27,754 nt of DNA from Conidiobolus incongruus B7586 (lineage: Eukaryota > Entomophthoromycota > Entomophthoromycetes > Entomophthorales > Conidiobolaceae). Below the pieces are notes generated by a model that was not told where the DNA came from, made no database searches, and saw only the letters and a list, made by a program, of their open reading frames with translations. The position numbers and the translations under genes were made by a program. The stretch lies in the NCBI GenBank assembly GCA_000697335.1, contig JNEM01007774.1, forward strand, positions 1 to 27,754, read 5' to 3'. Of the stretch, positions 12,941 through 22,200 are shown in pieces (the stretch's first letter is position 1; every line of letters begins with the position of its first letter).

Positions 12941-13640
12941 ATTAAATTAATATTTTAAAAAAAAATTTTATATATATTATAAAAATATTAATATTTTATA
13001 ATAATTAAGAATATATATATATATTGAATATAATTATATTAAATTTAATTAAATTAATTAAAATTAATATTAATTTTTAAATAAATAAAAAATTAATAAT
13101 TTTAATTGTATAAAACTTAATAAAAATAATACAACAAAAATACCATAAAATAATTAAATAATATTAGAAAAATATATTTAAAATATTAAAATAATTACAT
13201 AATAATTGTTATTTTTTAATTCATTTGATTAATATTGAAATTTTAAAAATGATTTTAATATATATATATATATTGATTTTTATTTTTGTTGTTGAATTAT
13301 AGTGGAGTAATATATATTCAACAAAATTTTATAATATAAAAATAAATTTTTAAAAATAAATTCCACTATTTTTATTTCTTGTAAAATAATAAATAAATAA
13401 TAATATATATATATATGTATATAAATCTTTTATAAATATATCACTATTAAACAAATTAATATAACTTAATTTTATAAAATTTTGTTATTTATAATTAATT
13501 ATTTTAGTATTAAAATATTAGTGATCTAGATTGATAATCTGAATTAAATAAAAAAAAATTAATTAAATTGATAAAAAAGTGATAATTTCAATTAACCAAT
13601 TGTAAAATCTTGATAATTGGGCAAAAAACTTGAAATTATA
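12941..13640. repeat. extremely AT-rich low-complexity block
   Basis: This block is almost pure A and T, with alternating AT runs at 13258-13273 (16 bases) and 13403-13416 and many TTAATTAA-type words. It ends abruptly where the richer island at about 13.66 kb begins. No coding or RNA feature is visible. It may mark a composition boundary on the 3' side of the GATA gene. Confidence 0.6.
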
Positions 13641-13659
13641 CCAACTTGGAATATATTAG

Positions 13660-14034
13660 TATTATTGAGAGAGTTGAATGGATGAGTGTTCAAATTAGGC
13701 TTTGCTGAATAGGGTTGGTGGTACACAATAAAGCGTGTCGCTTATGGTATCGCGGTTTTCATGCATTTTAATTCTCGGTTAAATTGGGTTTGGAGACGAT
13801 TGGTAAAGAGTGGATCTTCGCTGATCATCAATAACTAATATAGAGGTGATAAGCTCTCGCTTTGTCTTATGCTGTCAAGAGTTGCACTATGGTGGTAGCA
13901 CTGTTAAGCTTGAAGGTCGTGGGAGATAGTTTGATCAATTTTGTTAAAATGAACCAATACAAAAAGGTGATACATAGGTATCAGATGAAATATAAAGTTG
14001 AAAAAATGTGTATAGGCTTAAATGAAATTAATTT
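13660..14034. other. small GC-richer island, unassigned
   Basis: Between the AT-rich block and the GATA gene the sequence becomes mixed in composition. On the plus strand 13713-13835 is open for 41 codons (with KRVAYGIAVF and NWVWRRLVKSG), and a second frame at 13862-14044 is open for 60 codons but lacks an ATG at its start. These look more like protein than their surroundings, but neither ends at a clear splice site or matches a family I recognise. The island lies downstream of the GATA gene, beyond its candidate poly-A signal, so it is probably not its untranslated tail. It may be relic coding sequence. Confidence 0.25.
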
Positions 14035-14040
14035 TTTATT
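14035..14040 (-). promoter_or_regulatory. candidate polyadenylation signal AATAAA of the GATA gene
   Basis: TTTATT on the plus strand reads AATAAA on the minus strand, 120 bases past the TAA of the GATA factor gene. The position suits a 3' end, but this word is common in AT-rich DNA, so the assignment rests on spacing alone. Confidence 0.3.
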
Positions 14041-14051
14041 TTAATAATTTT

Positions 14052-14068
14052 AGCCAACTATATTGGCT
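14052..14068. repeat. short hairpin in the 3' flank of the GATA gene
   Basis: AGCCAA (14052-14057) and TTGGCT (14063-14068) are perfect reverse complements around the loop CTATA. The hairpin lies about 90 bases after the GATA stop codon on the minus strand, so it would fall in the 3' untranslated region if the poly-A signal at 14035 is used. No function is assigned. Confidence 0.4.
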
Positions 14069-14159
14069 CACATGTTATGTTTAATTTAAGTATTAGTAAG
14101 TGTATTAGTATGTGAGATCGTTAGTGAATATTTTCTACAGGACGTTCAACATCCTAAAC

Positions 14160-15128
14160 TTATTGCTTGGTTAGCATACTGATGGAAGGCAAAGAGCTTG
14201 ATTCGTCTATACTTTTCCTTTTGGTTACTGGGCCAATTGACGGAAGTCTAAGGAGTGGAAATTCGATGTCCATTTGGTGTGAACTCGGCGTGGAATGTGT
14301 AGGAGGTGTGCTTGGTGAGGTTTTTTGTGTTGGGCTTTGTTCTAGAGAATTCTTTCCTGCGGTTTCTTGTGATGTTGATTTAGACTGGGATTCAAGTTTT
14401 TTCTGCTTCTCTTCCTCTTCTTGTTGTGCCAACTTTTGTTTCTTAAGTTTGGCGTAGTGAAGACCACATGCGTTACAAAGACTTCGAGTGCCGTCTGGTC
14501 CTCTTCTCCATTCTGGAGTATGTTTTGTACCACAGCTCTGACAGCTCTTGGTACCAACGTTCAAAGTACGCTTCTTGCGGCGACCGTATCCCTCAACTAC
14601 GAAGGGCTGAGCAAGTGGGAGTGGGTCGTGTTCAAGGTAGGGGAGAGGGGCGTTAGGAGGTCTCATTTTCATAAGATTACTGAGAAGAACGGATGTACGA
14701 GTAATAATTGTATCAAGATGATGGAGGGGGTCAGGATAGTGCTCTGAGGGTCCCATCGCCATCTGCTGGATTTCGTTCAGTTGAGAATGGATATAATGCT
14801 TCCAAGAAGGAGGCTGAGGTGGTGATTGTGGTTGATAGGAGGGATTGTGTGAACTATGATTGTGAGAGCTGTGAGGGCGCGAGTATGACTGTGAATAAGA
14901 CTGAGAATGAGAATATGGTGAAAGTGGCGGGGAGGAATGGGGGGGGGGGGGGGGGGGGGGGGAAGAGGGGGAATAAGGAAGAGAAGGGGGGTGGTCTCTA
15001 GAAGGTGGAGGAGAGTATCTTGTATGCTCATGTTTGACGTGACTGGGTTGAGAAGGAAGGTATGGGTGAGGGCGATTTCTATACGAAGGCATAGAGCCTG
15101 AAGTACTGCATAAGCTTTTAATATCCAT
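14160..15128 (-). CDS. GATA-type zinc-finger transcription factor, 322 aa
   Basis: This is a nuclear DNA-binding protein expected to bind (A/T)GATA(A/G) sites and control transcription. The GATA finger is at residues 196-221: C196-x2-C199, an 18-residue loop with TPEWRRGPDG and TRSL, then C218-NA-C221, followed by GLHYAKLKK. All four zinc ligands are present. The CX2CX18CX2C spacing is the form seen in plant and White-collar-2-like fungal factors; AreA-type fingers have a 17-residue loop. A basic cluster (RRKKR, 183-187) just before the finger and the Lys-rich segment after it could serve as nuclear localisation signals and extend DNA contact. Residues 1-110 are disordered and rich in Pro, Ser, His and Tyr, with seven prolines at 57-63. 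A Gln/Glu/Lys helix follows the finger, then a Ser/Thr/Pro tail. No LOV or PAS domain is present. The start is the ATG at 15126-15128; the frame extends four codons upstream only to a TTG. There are no introns. The target process cannot be read from the sequence. Confidence 0.95.
   Translation of the reverse strand: MDIKSLCSTSGSMPSYRNRPHPYLPSQPSHVKHEHTRYSPPPSRDHPPSLPYSPSSPPPPPPPHSSPPLSPYSHSQSYSQSYSRPHSSHNHSSHNPSYQPQSPPQPPSWKHYIHSQLNEIQQMAMGPSEHYPDPLHHLDTIITRTSVLLSNLMKMRPPNAPLPYLEHDPLPLAQPFVVEGYGRRKKRTLNVGTKSCQSCGTKHTPEWRRGPDGTRSLCNACGLHYAKLKKQKLAQQEEEEKQKKLESQSKSTSQETAGKNSLEQSPTQKTSPSTPPTHSTPSSHQMDIEFPLLRLPSIGPVTKRKSIDESSSLPSISMLTKQ
14939..14962 (-). repeat. 24-base homopolymer G/C tract coding poly-proline
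   Basis: There are 24 consecutive G on the plus strand, inside the GATA gene, coding seven consecutive prolines on the minus strand. Length is in register: the same Pro/Ser/His-rich style runs on both sides and the zinc finger follows in frame. A pure tract this long should be prone to replication slippage and to sequencing error. Confidence 0.9.
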
Positions 15129-15160
15129 GATAAAGAGCAATCAATTAGCAAAAGTCAAGC

Positions 15161-15183
15161 ACTCTGAGCACTGAATTCAGAGT
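15161..15183 (-). promoter_or_regulatory. leader hairpin upstream of the GATA start codon
   Basis: ACTCTGA (15161-15167) and TCAGAGT (15177-15183) are perfect seven-base inverted arms around a nine-base loop, about 33 bases upstream of the ATG. The loop side overlaps the ten-base palindrome CTGAATTCAG (15171-15180), so two alternative folds, or a dimeric protein site in DNA, are possible. If transcription starts near the TATA-like box at 15221-15230, this lies in the 5' untranslated leader. Function is inferred from position only. Confidence 0.35.
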
Positions 15184-15220
15184 AGTAGTCAAATAAATTG
15201 TTAAGATGGAAATTAGTCGC

Positions 15221-15230
15221 CTTTATATCT
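15221..15230 (-). promoter_or_regulatory. TATA-like box of the GATA gene
   Basis: The minus strand reads AGATATAAAG here, about 95 bases upstream of the ATG, in a region that is less uniformly AT-rich than the intergenic DNA. The spacing would give a leader of roughly 50-70 bases. It is a candidate only; no initiator element could be verified. Confidence 0.35.
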
Positions 15231-15460
15231 CTTTCCTTAAATTCACTTTTACTAATTATCATTTTAATTCTCCTTCAATATGAAGTTCATTTCTCCCCCT
15301 CATCTCATTCCCCTTTTCATAAACTGCCATATTTGTTTTGACTCTCTAATTGGAATTTCGACTCTTGTCCCATTTTGACTCATTTCTCTTCACCTTGTTT
15401 GATTGGTCAAAATCCGATTGGTTGGATCCCAAATAGGCAGATGGATACCAATTATAGTTT

Positions 15461-15475
15461 GTATAAAGTTTATCG
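15461..15475 (+). promoter_or_regulatory. TATA-like box and adjoining GATA site of the plus-strand gene
   Basis: GTATAAAG at 15461-15468 lies about 130 bases before the candidate start codon at 15596. It is followed at once by TTATCG (15470-15475), which reads CGATAA on the minus strand and fits the HGATAR core bound by GATA factors. The intergenic stretch is shared with the head-to-head GATA gene, so cross- or self-regulation is conceivable but is an inference. Confidence 0.3.
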
Positions 15476-15595
15476 ATATCTTAATCGAAGATATTTTATT
15501 AGATCCAAAAATTATTCAATTGGTAGAATGATCACGTGGCTCTAGATTGGGTTGGTGTGTGTAAAGGATGAACCGTGGATATTTATTTTCTCACT

Positions 15596-15883
15596 ATGGG
15601 GTAATTTATTTGATTCGACTTCATTCGAGCATTTAACAATTTGAATCGAATCCTTAGACTACTCGAACCTCAACCTCTATTCATTGATCCAGAACAATGC
15701 AAATCAATTGAGGTCTCTTTAATCCCTAAACTTATCCTGCATCCCTATTATTGTACAGGTTCCCATTATACGAATATCACATTACAAACTACTGCAAATA
15801 TCTTTAGCTTTTTTATCAGTTCTATTGCTGTAATCACTTATATAAACGGAACTTTTCAAATTCTTGATATTCGTCCTCACTAA
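15596..15883 (+). CDS. candidate small membrane protein gene, two exons, 76 aa
   Basis: Exon 1 carries only ATGGG (15596-15600). The 57-base intron 15601-15657 has donor GTAATT, branch-like TTTAAC at 15632-15637 and acceptor CTTAG. Exon 2 is 15658-15883. The splice restores one open frame of 76 codons, beginning MGLLEPQPLF and ending ILDIRPH. Residues 49-64 (NIFSFF, ISSIAV, ITYI) form a hydrophobic stretch that could span a membrane. The region has mixed base composition, like the GATA gene, with a TATA-like box upstream. I know no family for it. Weak points are the five-base coding exon and a second possible intron at 15713-15758 (good acceptor TTGTACAG, poor donor GTCTCT), which would change the C-terminal half. 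It is head-to-head with the GATA gene. Confidence 0.35.
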
Positions 15884-16048
15884 GTGTAACGATTTGAGAA
15901 AGTTTGATAATAATAATAATAAAATAGAACACTGTTGATTAACTAGTATTTTTCGTTACAACGGGACTATCACTTGAATTGTTATAAAGCTTTGCTCAGA
16001 TTACTAATTTAAATCTTCTCAAACGTGATAATATCCCTAATAGACAAT

Positions 16049-16279
16049 ATGAACTACACAACTAATAATCCTCCTTACATCCCTTTGAAACGACGATTTG
16101 CAAGAGATCTCAAGTTGATCCAAGGTGATTTTCATTATACTGGAAACCCTCCATTCATTTCACATCTATTCTCTCTCTCAAATAAGGTAATTAAGGATAT
16201 TCAACTCCAAATGGAATTCTGTCAACAAATCGACTTGAGATCAATATGCGGTAAATGGGGAAAATATTTATTTGGTTAA
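16049..16279 (+). CDS. candidate small gene or exon, 76 aa, unknown function
   Basis: An ATG frame of 76 codons ends in TAA. Its wording is more protein-like than the surrounding DNA: NNPPYIPLKRRFARDLKLIQ, then GDFHYTGNPPFISHLF, then a hydrophilic helix-like end with MEFCQQIDLRSICGKW. No signal peptide or membrane segment is seen. It lies 165 bases after the candidate gene ending at 15883 on the same strand. I looked for a splice that would make the two one protein and found none in phase. GTAATT at about 16187 and GTAAAT at about 16250 could be donors, so the true C-terminus may differ and more exons could follow, although the DNA to the right quickly becomes AT-rich. No family recognised. 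Confidence 0.35.
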   Translation: MNYTTNNPPYIPLKRRFARDLKLIQGDFHYTGNPPFISHLFSLSNKVIKDIQLQMEFCQQIDLRSICGKWGKYLFG

Positions 16280-19200
16280 AGTAAAATATCAATCTTCAAC
16301 AATATTTTATTAAAATATTTTGGCCAATTAATCAAGATTATTTTATTTGAAAATTATTATTATTATAAAATATCTCTTAAAAAAGAAAATCATTTTACAT
16401 CAAGTATTCATATAATTAAAATTAATATATAATTTAAACTACTATTTTTGTTTGTATAATATTATATTAAATTTTTTATTAGTATAAAATAAAATTTTTC
16501 ATTTAATAAAATATATTTTAAACCAATTTAATAAATCAAAATTACCGAATACACCTTTTAAGGTCTACTTTATATATCAAAACATTTAAACAATGGATAA
16601 ATTTTAATATTAAATTTACCATACTAGGATAACTGTACTCCATTTTTGAAATTTTATAGTATTTAATTTATCTCTGATATAATAAATAAGATTTTTTTTA
16701 ACTTGAATTAATTTTTATAAAATTTTTAAAGATCTTTTTTTTTCTGTTATTTTTATTATTATTATAATTTTAAATTATAATATTTAATTAAAAATTTAAA
16801 TTAAAAAAAGTATAAAAATAATTAAAAATAACAAAGCATTTATAGCATATTACCTGAAACTTAGCAATTGATAATTAAGGATTGTCATTTACAGTTGTTT
16901 TAAGATAGGCACAAAATAGAATGCATATCAAATGATTCCATTAATTGTAATATTATTTAATTTATATTATCATATTTTAAAGTTTATTCTAAAAATTTTT
17001 ATTTATTTATTGAATATATATTATTAAAATTAATCAAAATTTTTTATAAATAAATTTATTCATTATTCTCATTAATTTTTTTTCTTTTAATTTTAATGTT
17101 TATTCAAATTAAAAAAATATAATAATAATAATACTTGTAATAACTTAAAAGAAGAATGTTAAAATGATTCGAATCATTGAGTACAATATAAAATTATTTT
17201 AAGGTAATATGAACCTAAGTACAGGTTATAAAAAAAATCCCAAAAAATGATATTAAAAACCCCTCAATAATTTTAGAGGGGAATAATCCACAGCTAAATG
17301 AACAAAGTTCAACATTTGATTAAGAATCATAAATTCTGAATTGATCACACTATTAAGGAAAGGTTGAAAAGGTACAGGTTTTAATCATCCCGATTATACT
17401 AGAGATTGATTGATTCCAAATAACAATTCGTTGTTAATATAAGTAGAGATGAAATAAATTCTCCTTTGTATTTTAGATTAATTTTAAGACTGATTAATTA
17501 TGTGACCATTATTAATATTTCAAACAAAAGTGGGCCGAGTAAGTGTTTAAATTTTTTTAAATTTATTACTTAATATTAAATAGTATTATAAAATTAATCA
17601 ATTTTTTTATTATAAAAAAATCACAAATTAAAAATTATAGAATTTTAAAGTTCACACCTTTTAATATATATATATATATATATGAATAATTAAAATACTC
17701 ATAATTATAATAAAATTAAATTAATTAAAAACTTAAAAATAAGTATTTAAAACATTTAATAAAAATTTTAAATTTTTTTAAAATAATTAGAAATTTATAT
17801 GAATTTATCAATTATAATCTAAATAGAATCGCTAATTTGAACAATTTCCAATCATTAGGGAAATAGAAACCGAACCCTTTACTAATTTGTAAATTATTAA
17901 ATCTAGGACTTAAGTTAGTTAGAAATTATTGGTAAGTAATAGGATATTCTTAACCTTTTTCCATTATAATTACTCATAATATATCAAATTAGTTTTAGTT
18001 TTATTTTATATTTTTCTCTATTTCTTTTCTCTTTAACTTATTTCTATCAACATTAAATAATTAGAAATAAAAAAATTTTTTTAATTCTTGATTTTACTAA
18101 ATTTAGAGAGGTTCCAAATTTAGTAACTACTAAAATAGGTAATGGATAAGAGTATTTAAATAGAGGGATGTTAATTGAAAGTGGTTAATTAAGGAGATTT
18201 TAAATTTTAAACTGGTTTAGTCGTTCGATTAACCCAATTCTGAATATTGATTATTATTTCATAGTACTTGAGAGTAACTTTTTTCATTATTAGTTGTTTG
18301 AATTTTTTAATAATTGATAATTTCATAGTTTGTAGATTATTATCGGTTTTTTATGTATTAATTATAGTTAATCCATTGCTCATGATTTATTTTAAACAAT
18401 CAAGTTCTGTTTGATATTTCGTCAATATTTACTTCTCCTGAAAACCTCAATCAAATTTTTAATTTTAAACTATAAACTTTGATATTATCTTTACTATTTT
18501 ATCAAGGCCATTTGTTATATTTTTGATATACAGTATCATTTAAAACTGTATTTTTAGTAGTTTAATAATTTTATTAAAACATATTATCGCAAACACTTTG
18601 GTTAGTACATAAGTATTATTATAGTGTAGATATATTATTTAATAATTGAGATTGTTACGAAGAGAAATAATGAAATCATTATAATAAATCATACCAATTG
18701 TATTCTTTTTATTTTAATGTTAAACAATTTAACTAATTTATTTAGTTGACTAAGTAAACTTTTCCAAAATACCCCAAATTATCTTATTCATTTTATTTTA
18801 TTTAATTAATAGTAATTTGTAGATCTTGGTAGAACAAAATTATAATGATAATTAAATATTGATATAATTGAGGTATTTTCAGAGTATTTTAATTAAATAA
18901 TTATTGTAAGTAATAGCTGTTAAGTTTTAAAACATTTTAATTATAATTAGTATTATTATTTATTAACGTCAAAGTTTCAATTACAATTGTTTAATATTAT
19001 AATCATAGTTTGGTGATCTAGAATAAAGGCGGAATAGATTTAGAAATATATGATTTCATTATTTAAAAGTTTAGAAGGATTGAATAAAAAGTTAGGTAAA
19101 TTAAAAAATGCTAATATTTTACTAATATCTATTTAAATCTGATAATTAAATATAGAGTGAAACCATCATACTTCTTCACATTCTAGGTATATGCTTAAAG

Positions 19201-22200
19201 TTAAAATTTGCAGATTCAAAAATAAAATTGATTATATCCATATTCTTCTATTTTAATAAAAATTCTAAACCTAATATTTGTAAACTATATTTTAACCTAA
19301 AAAATATAAGATAGGTAATGTATATAGAAACCAATTATTCCTTATAGTTCATCCATTATAAAAAGACGGTTTTTATATTTATAAATAATATGCAATTCAT
19401 ATGAGTGGATTATAAATTAAAAGCTTTAAAAAAATTATAGTAAATTTTAAAATTTTAATCAATGATTAATATAAAAGGTAAAGTATTATTTATTAGATAT
19501 ATTAGATAATGAATTGAAAACTAACTGATTTAGAATTAATATATCAAACATTGATTTTTTCATTTTGTTAAATATATTTTAAAATTTAATTTTATTAATA
19601 ATTATTTTGTATTTAAATTATATATTTAGTTATTTTTAAATATTTGAATACATTTTTGTTAGAGGACTATTAAAAGCAATTAATAAAATTGATGATATAT
19701 TCAATACTCTGAGTAAATCATAATTTATTTGAAATTGAGAACTGAAGAATTTGAGTTACTTTTTAGTTCAAGTGAATTATAATTGAAAAAAATATTATAA
19801 AATTTTCATAGTTTAATTAGTAATTATTCGAGTTAAAGATGATTCAAGTAAAATAATATATTAGTTTACAGCAGTTCGTGTTGAGATACTTAAAACTAAT
19901 TAAGTAATACCAATAGTTAATATTAACTTTAATCAAATGATAAGGCGTAGAAATGTAATAGAGTGGCTTGACAAAAGATGTTATCATGATTAGAGAAATA
20001 TCGGAATTAAGTCCAAAGGTGGTGTAATTATAAATCAAGGATAATTATAAAACCAGTATATATTGAATATTAAAAAGATAATAATTTGATTAGTATATTT
20101 AGCTACATAGAGACATATTTTAACAATGTGCTATCCAAAAAACAGTTTCAGTAGTATTTATGATAATCATTGTAAGTGGATTTTTGTTGAATATCGTGTG
20201 AAGTGATTTTTTGAGATAAGGTGAATAATTTTGTAATAAAAAACTTGAAAATGATTCAAAATGATATCTTTGTTAAATTATTTATTAAAATTGATAATAT
20301 TATTTCAAAAAATTATAAATAAAATATAGTAATATGAGCTTTTAATACTATATAATATTCATAATAGTGACGTTAGTTAGTATATAATAATTACTCAAAA
20401 AACTCAAACTAATTTTAAATACAAAAATTATTGTTTCACAATCAATGAAAAAAAAGCTTCAATTTTCTTAACTTAGAGTTTTAATATGTCATAAAATAAA
20501 TTTATAAAAATATTCAATAGTATAGTTGCTCATTTAAAGGTTAATAATATGTGTATATAATCAATCTTCAACTTTTAATTTAAAAATTTTTTAACTTATT
20601 CACAAAATATTGATAATAATAAATTTAAATTTAATAAATTCTGAAATTTGATATAATTAAATATCTAATATAATTTAATATATTAAAAATTATTCAATAA
20701 TAACAAACTTTAATATTTATTTTCTTTTTCATTAAAAAATATTTAAAATAATTTAATTAATATTAATAATTATTTTTTTAAATTATATAAAAATTATTAA
20801 AATTATTATTATAATTATTATTAATTAAGAAAAAAAATAAGTGAAAATATCAAATTAATAAATAATAATTAATATAGTTTAATAATTTAAATATTATAAT
20901 AATAAAAAATTATAAAAAAAACTTTTTAATTACTTTAAGGAAATAATAATAATAACATTAATTGTATAATAAATAAAAATAAAAGAAAAAATAAACAAAA
21001 CTTAGAATTAATATTATTAACAATTTTAGAAATAGCGATTTTATAATAAATAATAATAACCTAACAGTTAATATAGAATTATTTAAAACTTTATCTTGAA
21101 TTAATAATAATTTCCAATAAATTAAAAAAACAAATATAATAAGTTTGAAATAATAATTATCAATATATTATATTTTATGTTTCTTGTCAATATTTTGAAT
21201 TATAACTGGTTTATTATATGTTTCATTATCTTTAAACAAGTGATTTGAGTGATTATTATTAAGTATAAGTAAATAAATTCAATAATTGATAAAAATCATA
21301 ATTTGTATTTATTATATATGGAATAATATTATAAAGTAGCACTAATTGTATATTTTTAATTATATTGTTGATTTTAATTATCAAATTTGTTGAAAAAGGT
21401 AGCAATTTGTCTAAAATTAATATATATTTTGATTATTAATATAATAATTTAAGTATTACTTATGATAGTTCTATACTATTATTTATGGTTTATTATTTTA
21501 TATTATTTTAGACTGAATAATTACTTGTTGATTATTAGTTAAATGACTAAAATAGTTATAAAACTTGATAAGTTAAAGGATTTAATTTTTCAATTCCTTT
21601 TATTCCTATAATATATAATAATTATATCAAATTATGATTATACATCATTCATCTTTTTTGGTCAGGATTATAATTTTGAATTTGGTATTTAGAGGGGTTA
21701 ACATTTAATTTCAATAGATTCTAATATTATTATTTAATTATGAATATGCTGACTTTATAGTGTAAAAATGTTGATATTTTTTTAGCTTTTTCATAATTGG
21801 TAAAGATCATTTAATACAGTTATTGATATGCTAATTTATCCATGAAAGTTATATTTAATAATGATTTTATCATATCTCACCAAATATTGTTGTTAATTAA
21901 TTCAAATACCCATATGCTTATGGAGTATCTCTGATTATTAACCAATCCAATTCCGTTTCTATTATTCTTGTTAATTATACTTCATTATACCTAAATATTG
22001 TTATCAATTGATGCAATCTAATATTAGCAATTCCTTCATTTAATTGGTGCTAATGACTATTACAAATTCTTAATATTGATTTTTGTCAAGTTTGTTTATT
22101 ATTTTGTGAATTTTTTCCTCTTTTAATGTAACCACAAGAATAATTAATTCAATTATCCTATTCAAGATTATTACCAATTCATTAATTCTATTAACATTAT

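Noticed and set aside
13713-13800. Possible tRNA gene in the island beside the GATA gene
   Set aside because: No A-box and B-box pair at proper spacing and no cloverleaf pairing could be drawn.
15140-15140. Upstream TTG start adding four residues to the GATA protein
   Set aside because: The ATG at 15126-15128 is a normal start. A TTG start is not expected in a nuclear eukaryotic gene.
14777-15151. Second long minus-strand frame and several plus-strand frames overlapping the GATA gene
   Set aside because: They are off-frame readings of the Pro/Ser/His-rich GATA coding sequence. Only the frame with the zinc finger has family support.
19844-20038. 64-codon minus-strand frame
   Set aside because: It has no ATG at its start, its length is near chance, and no family pattern is visible.
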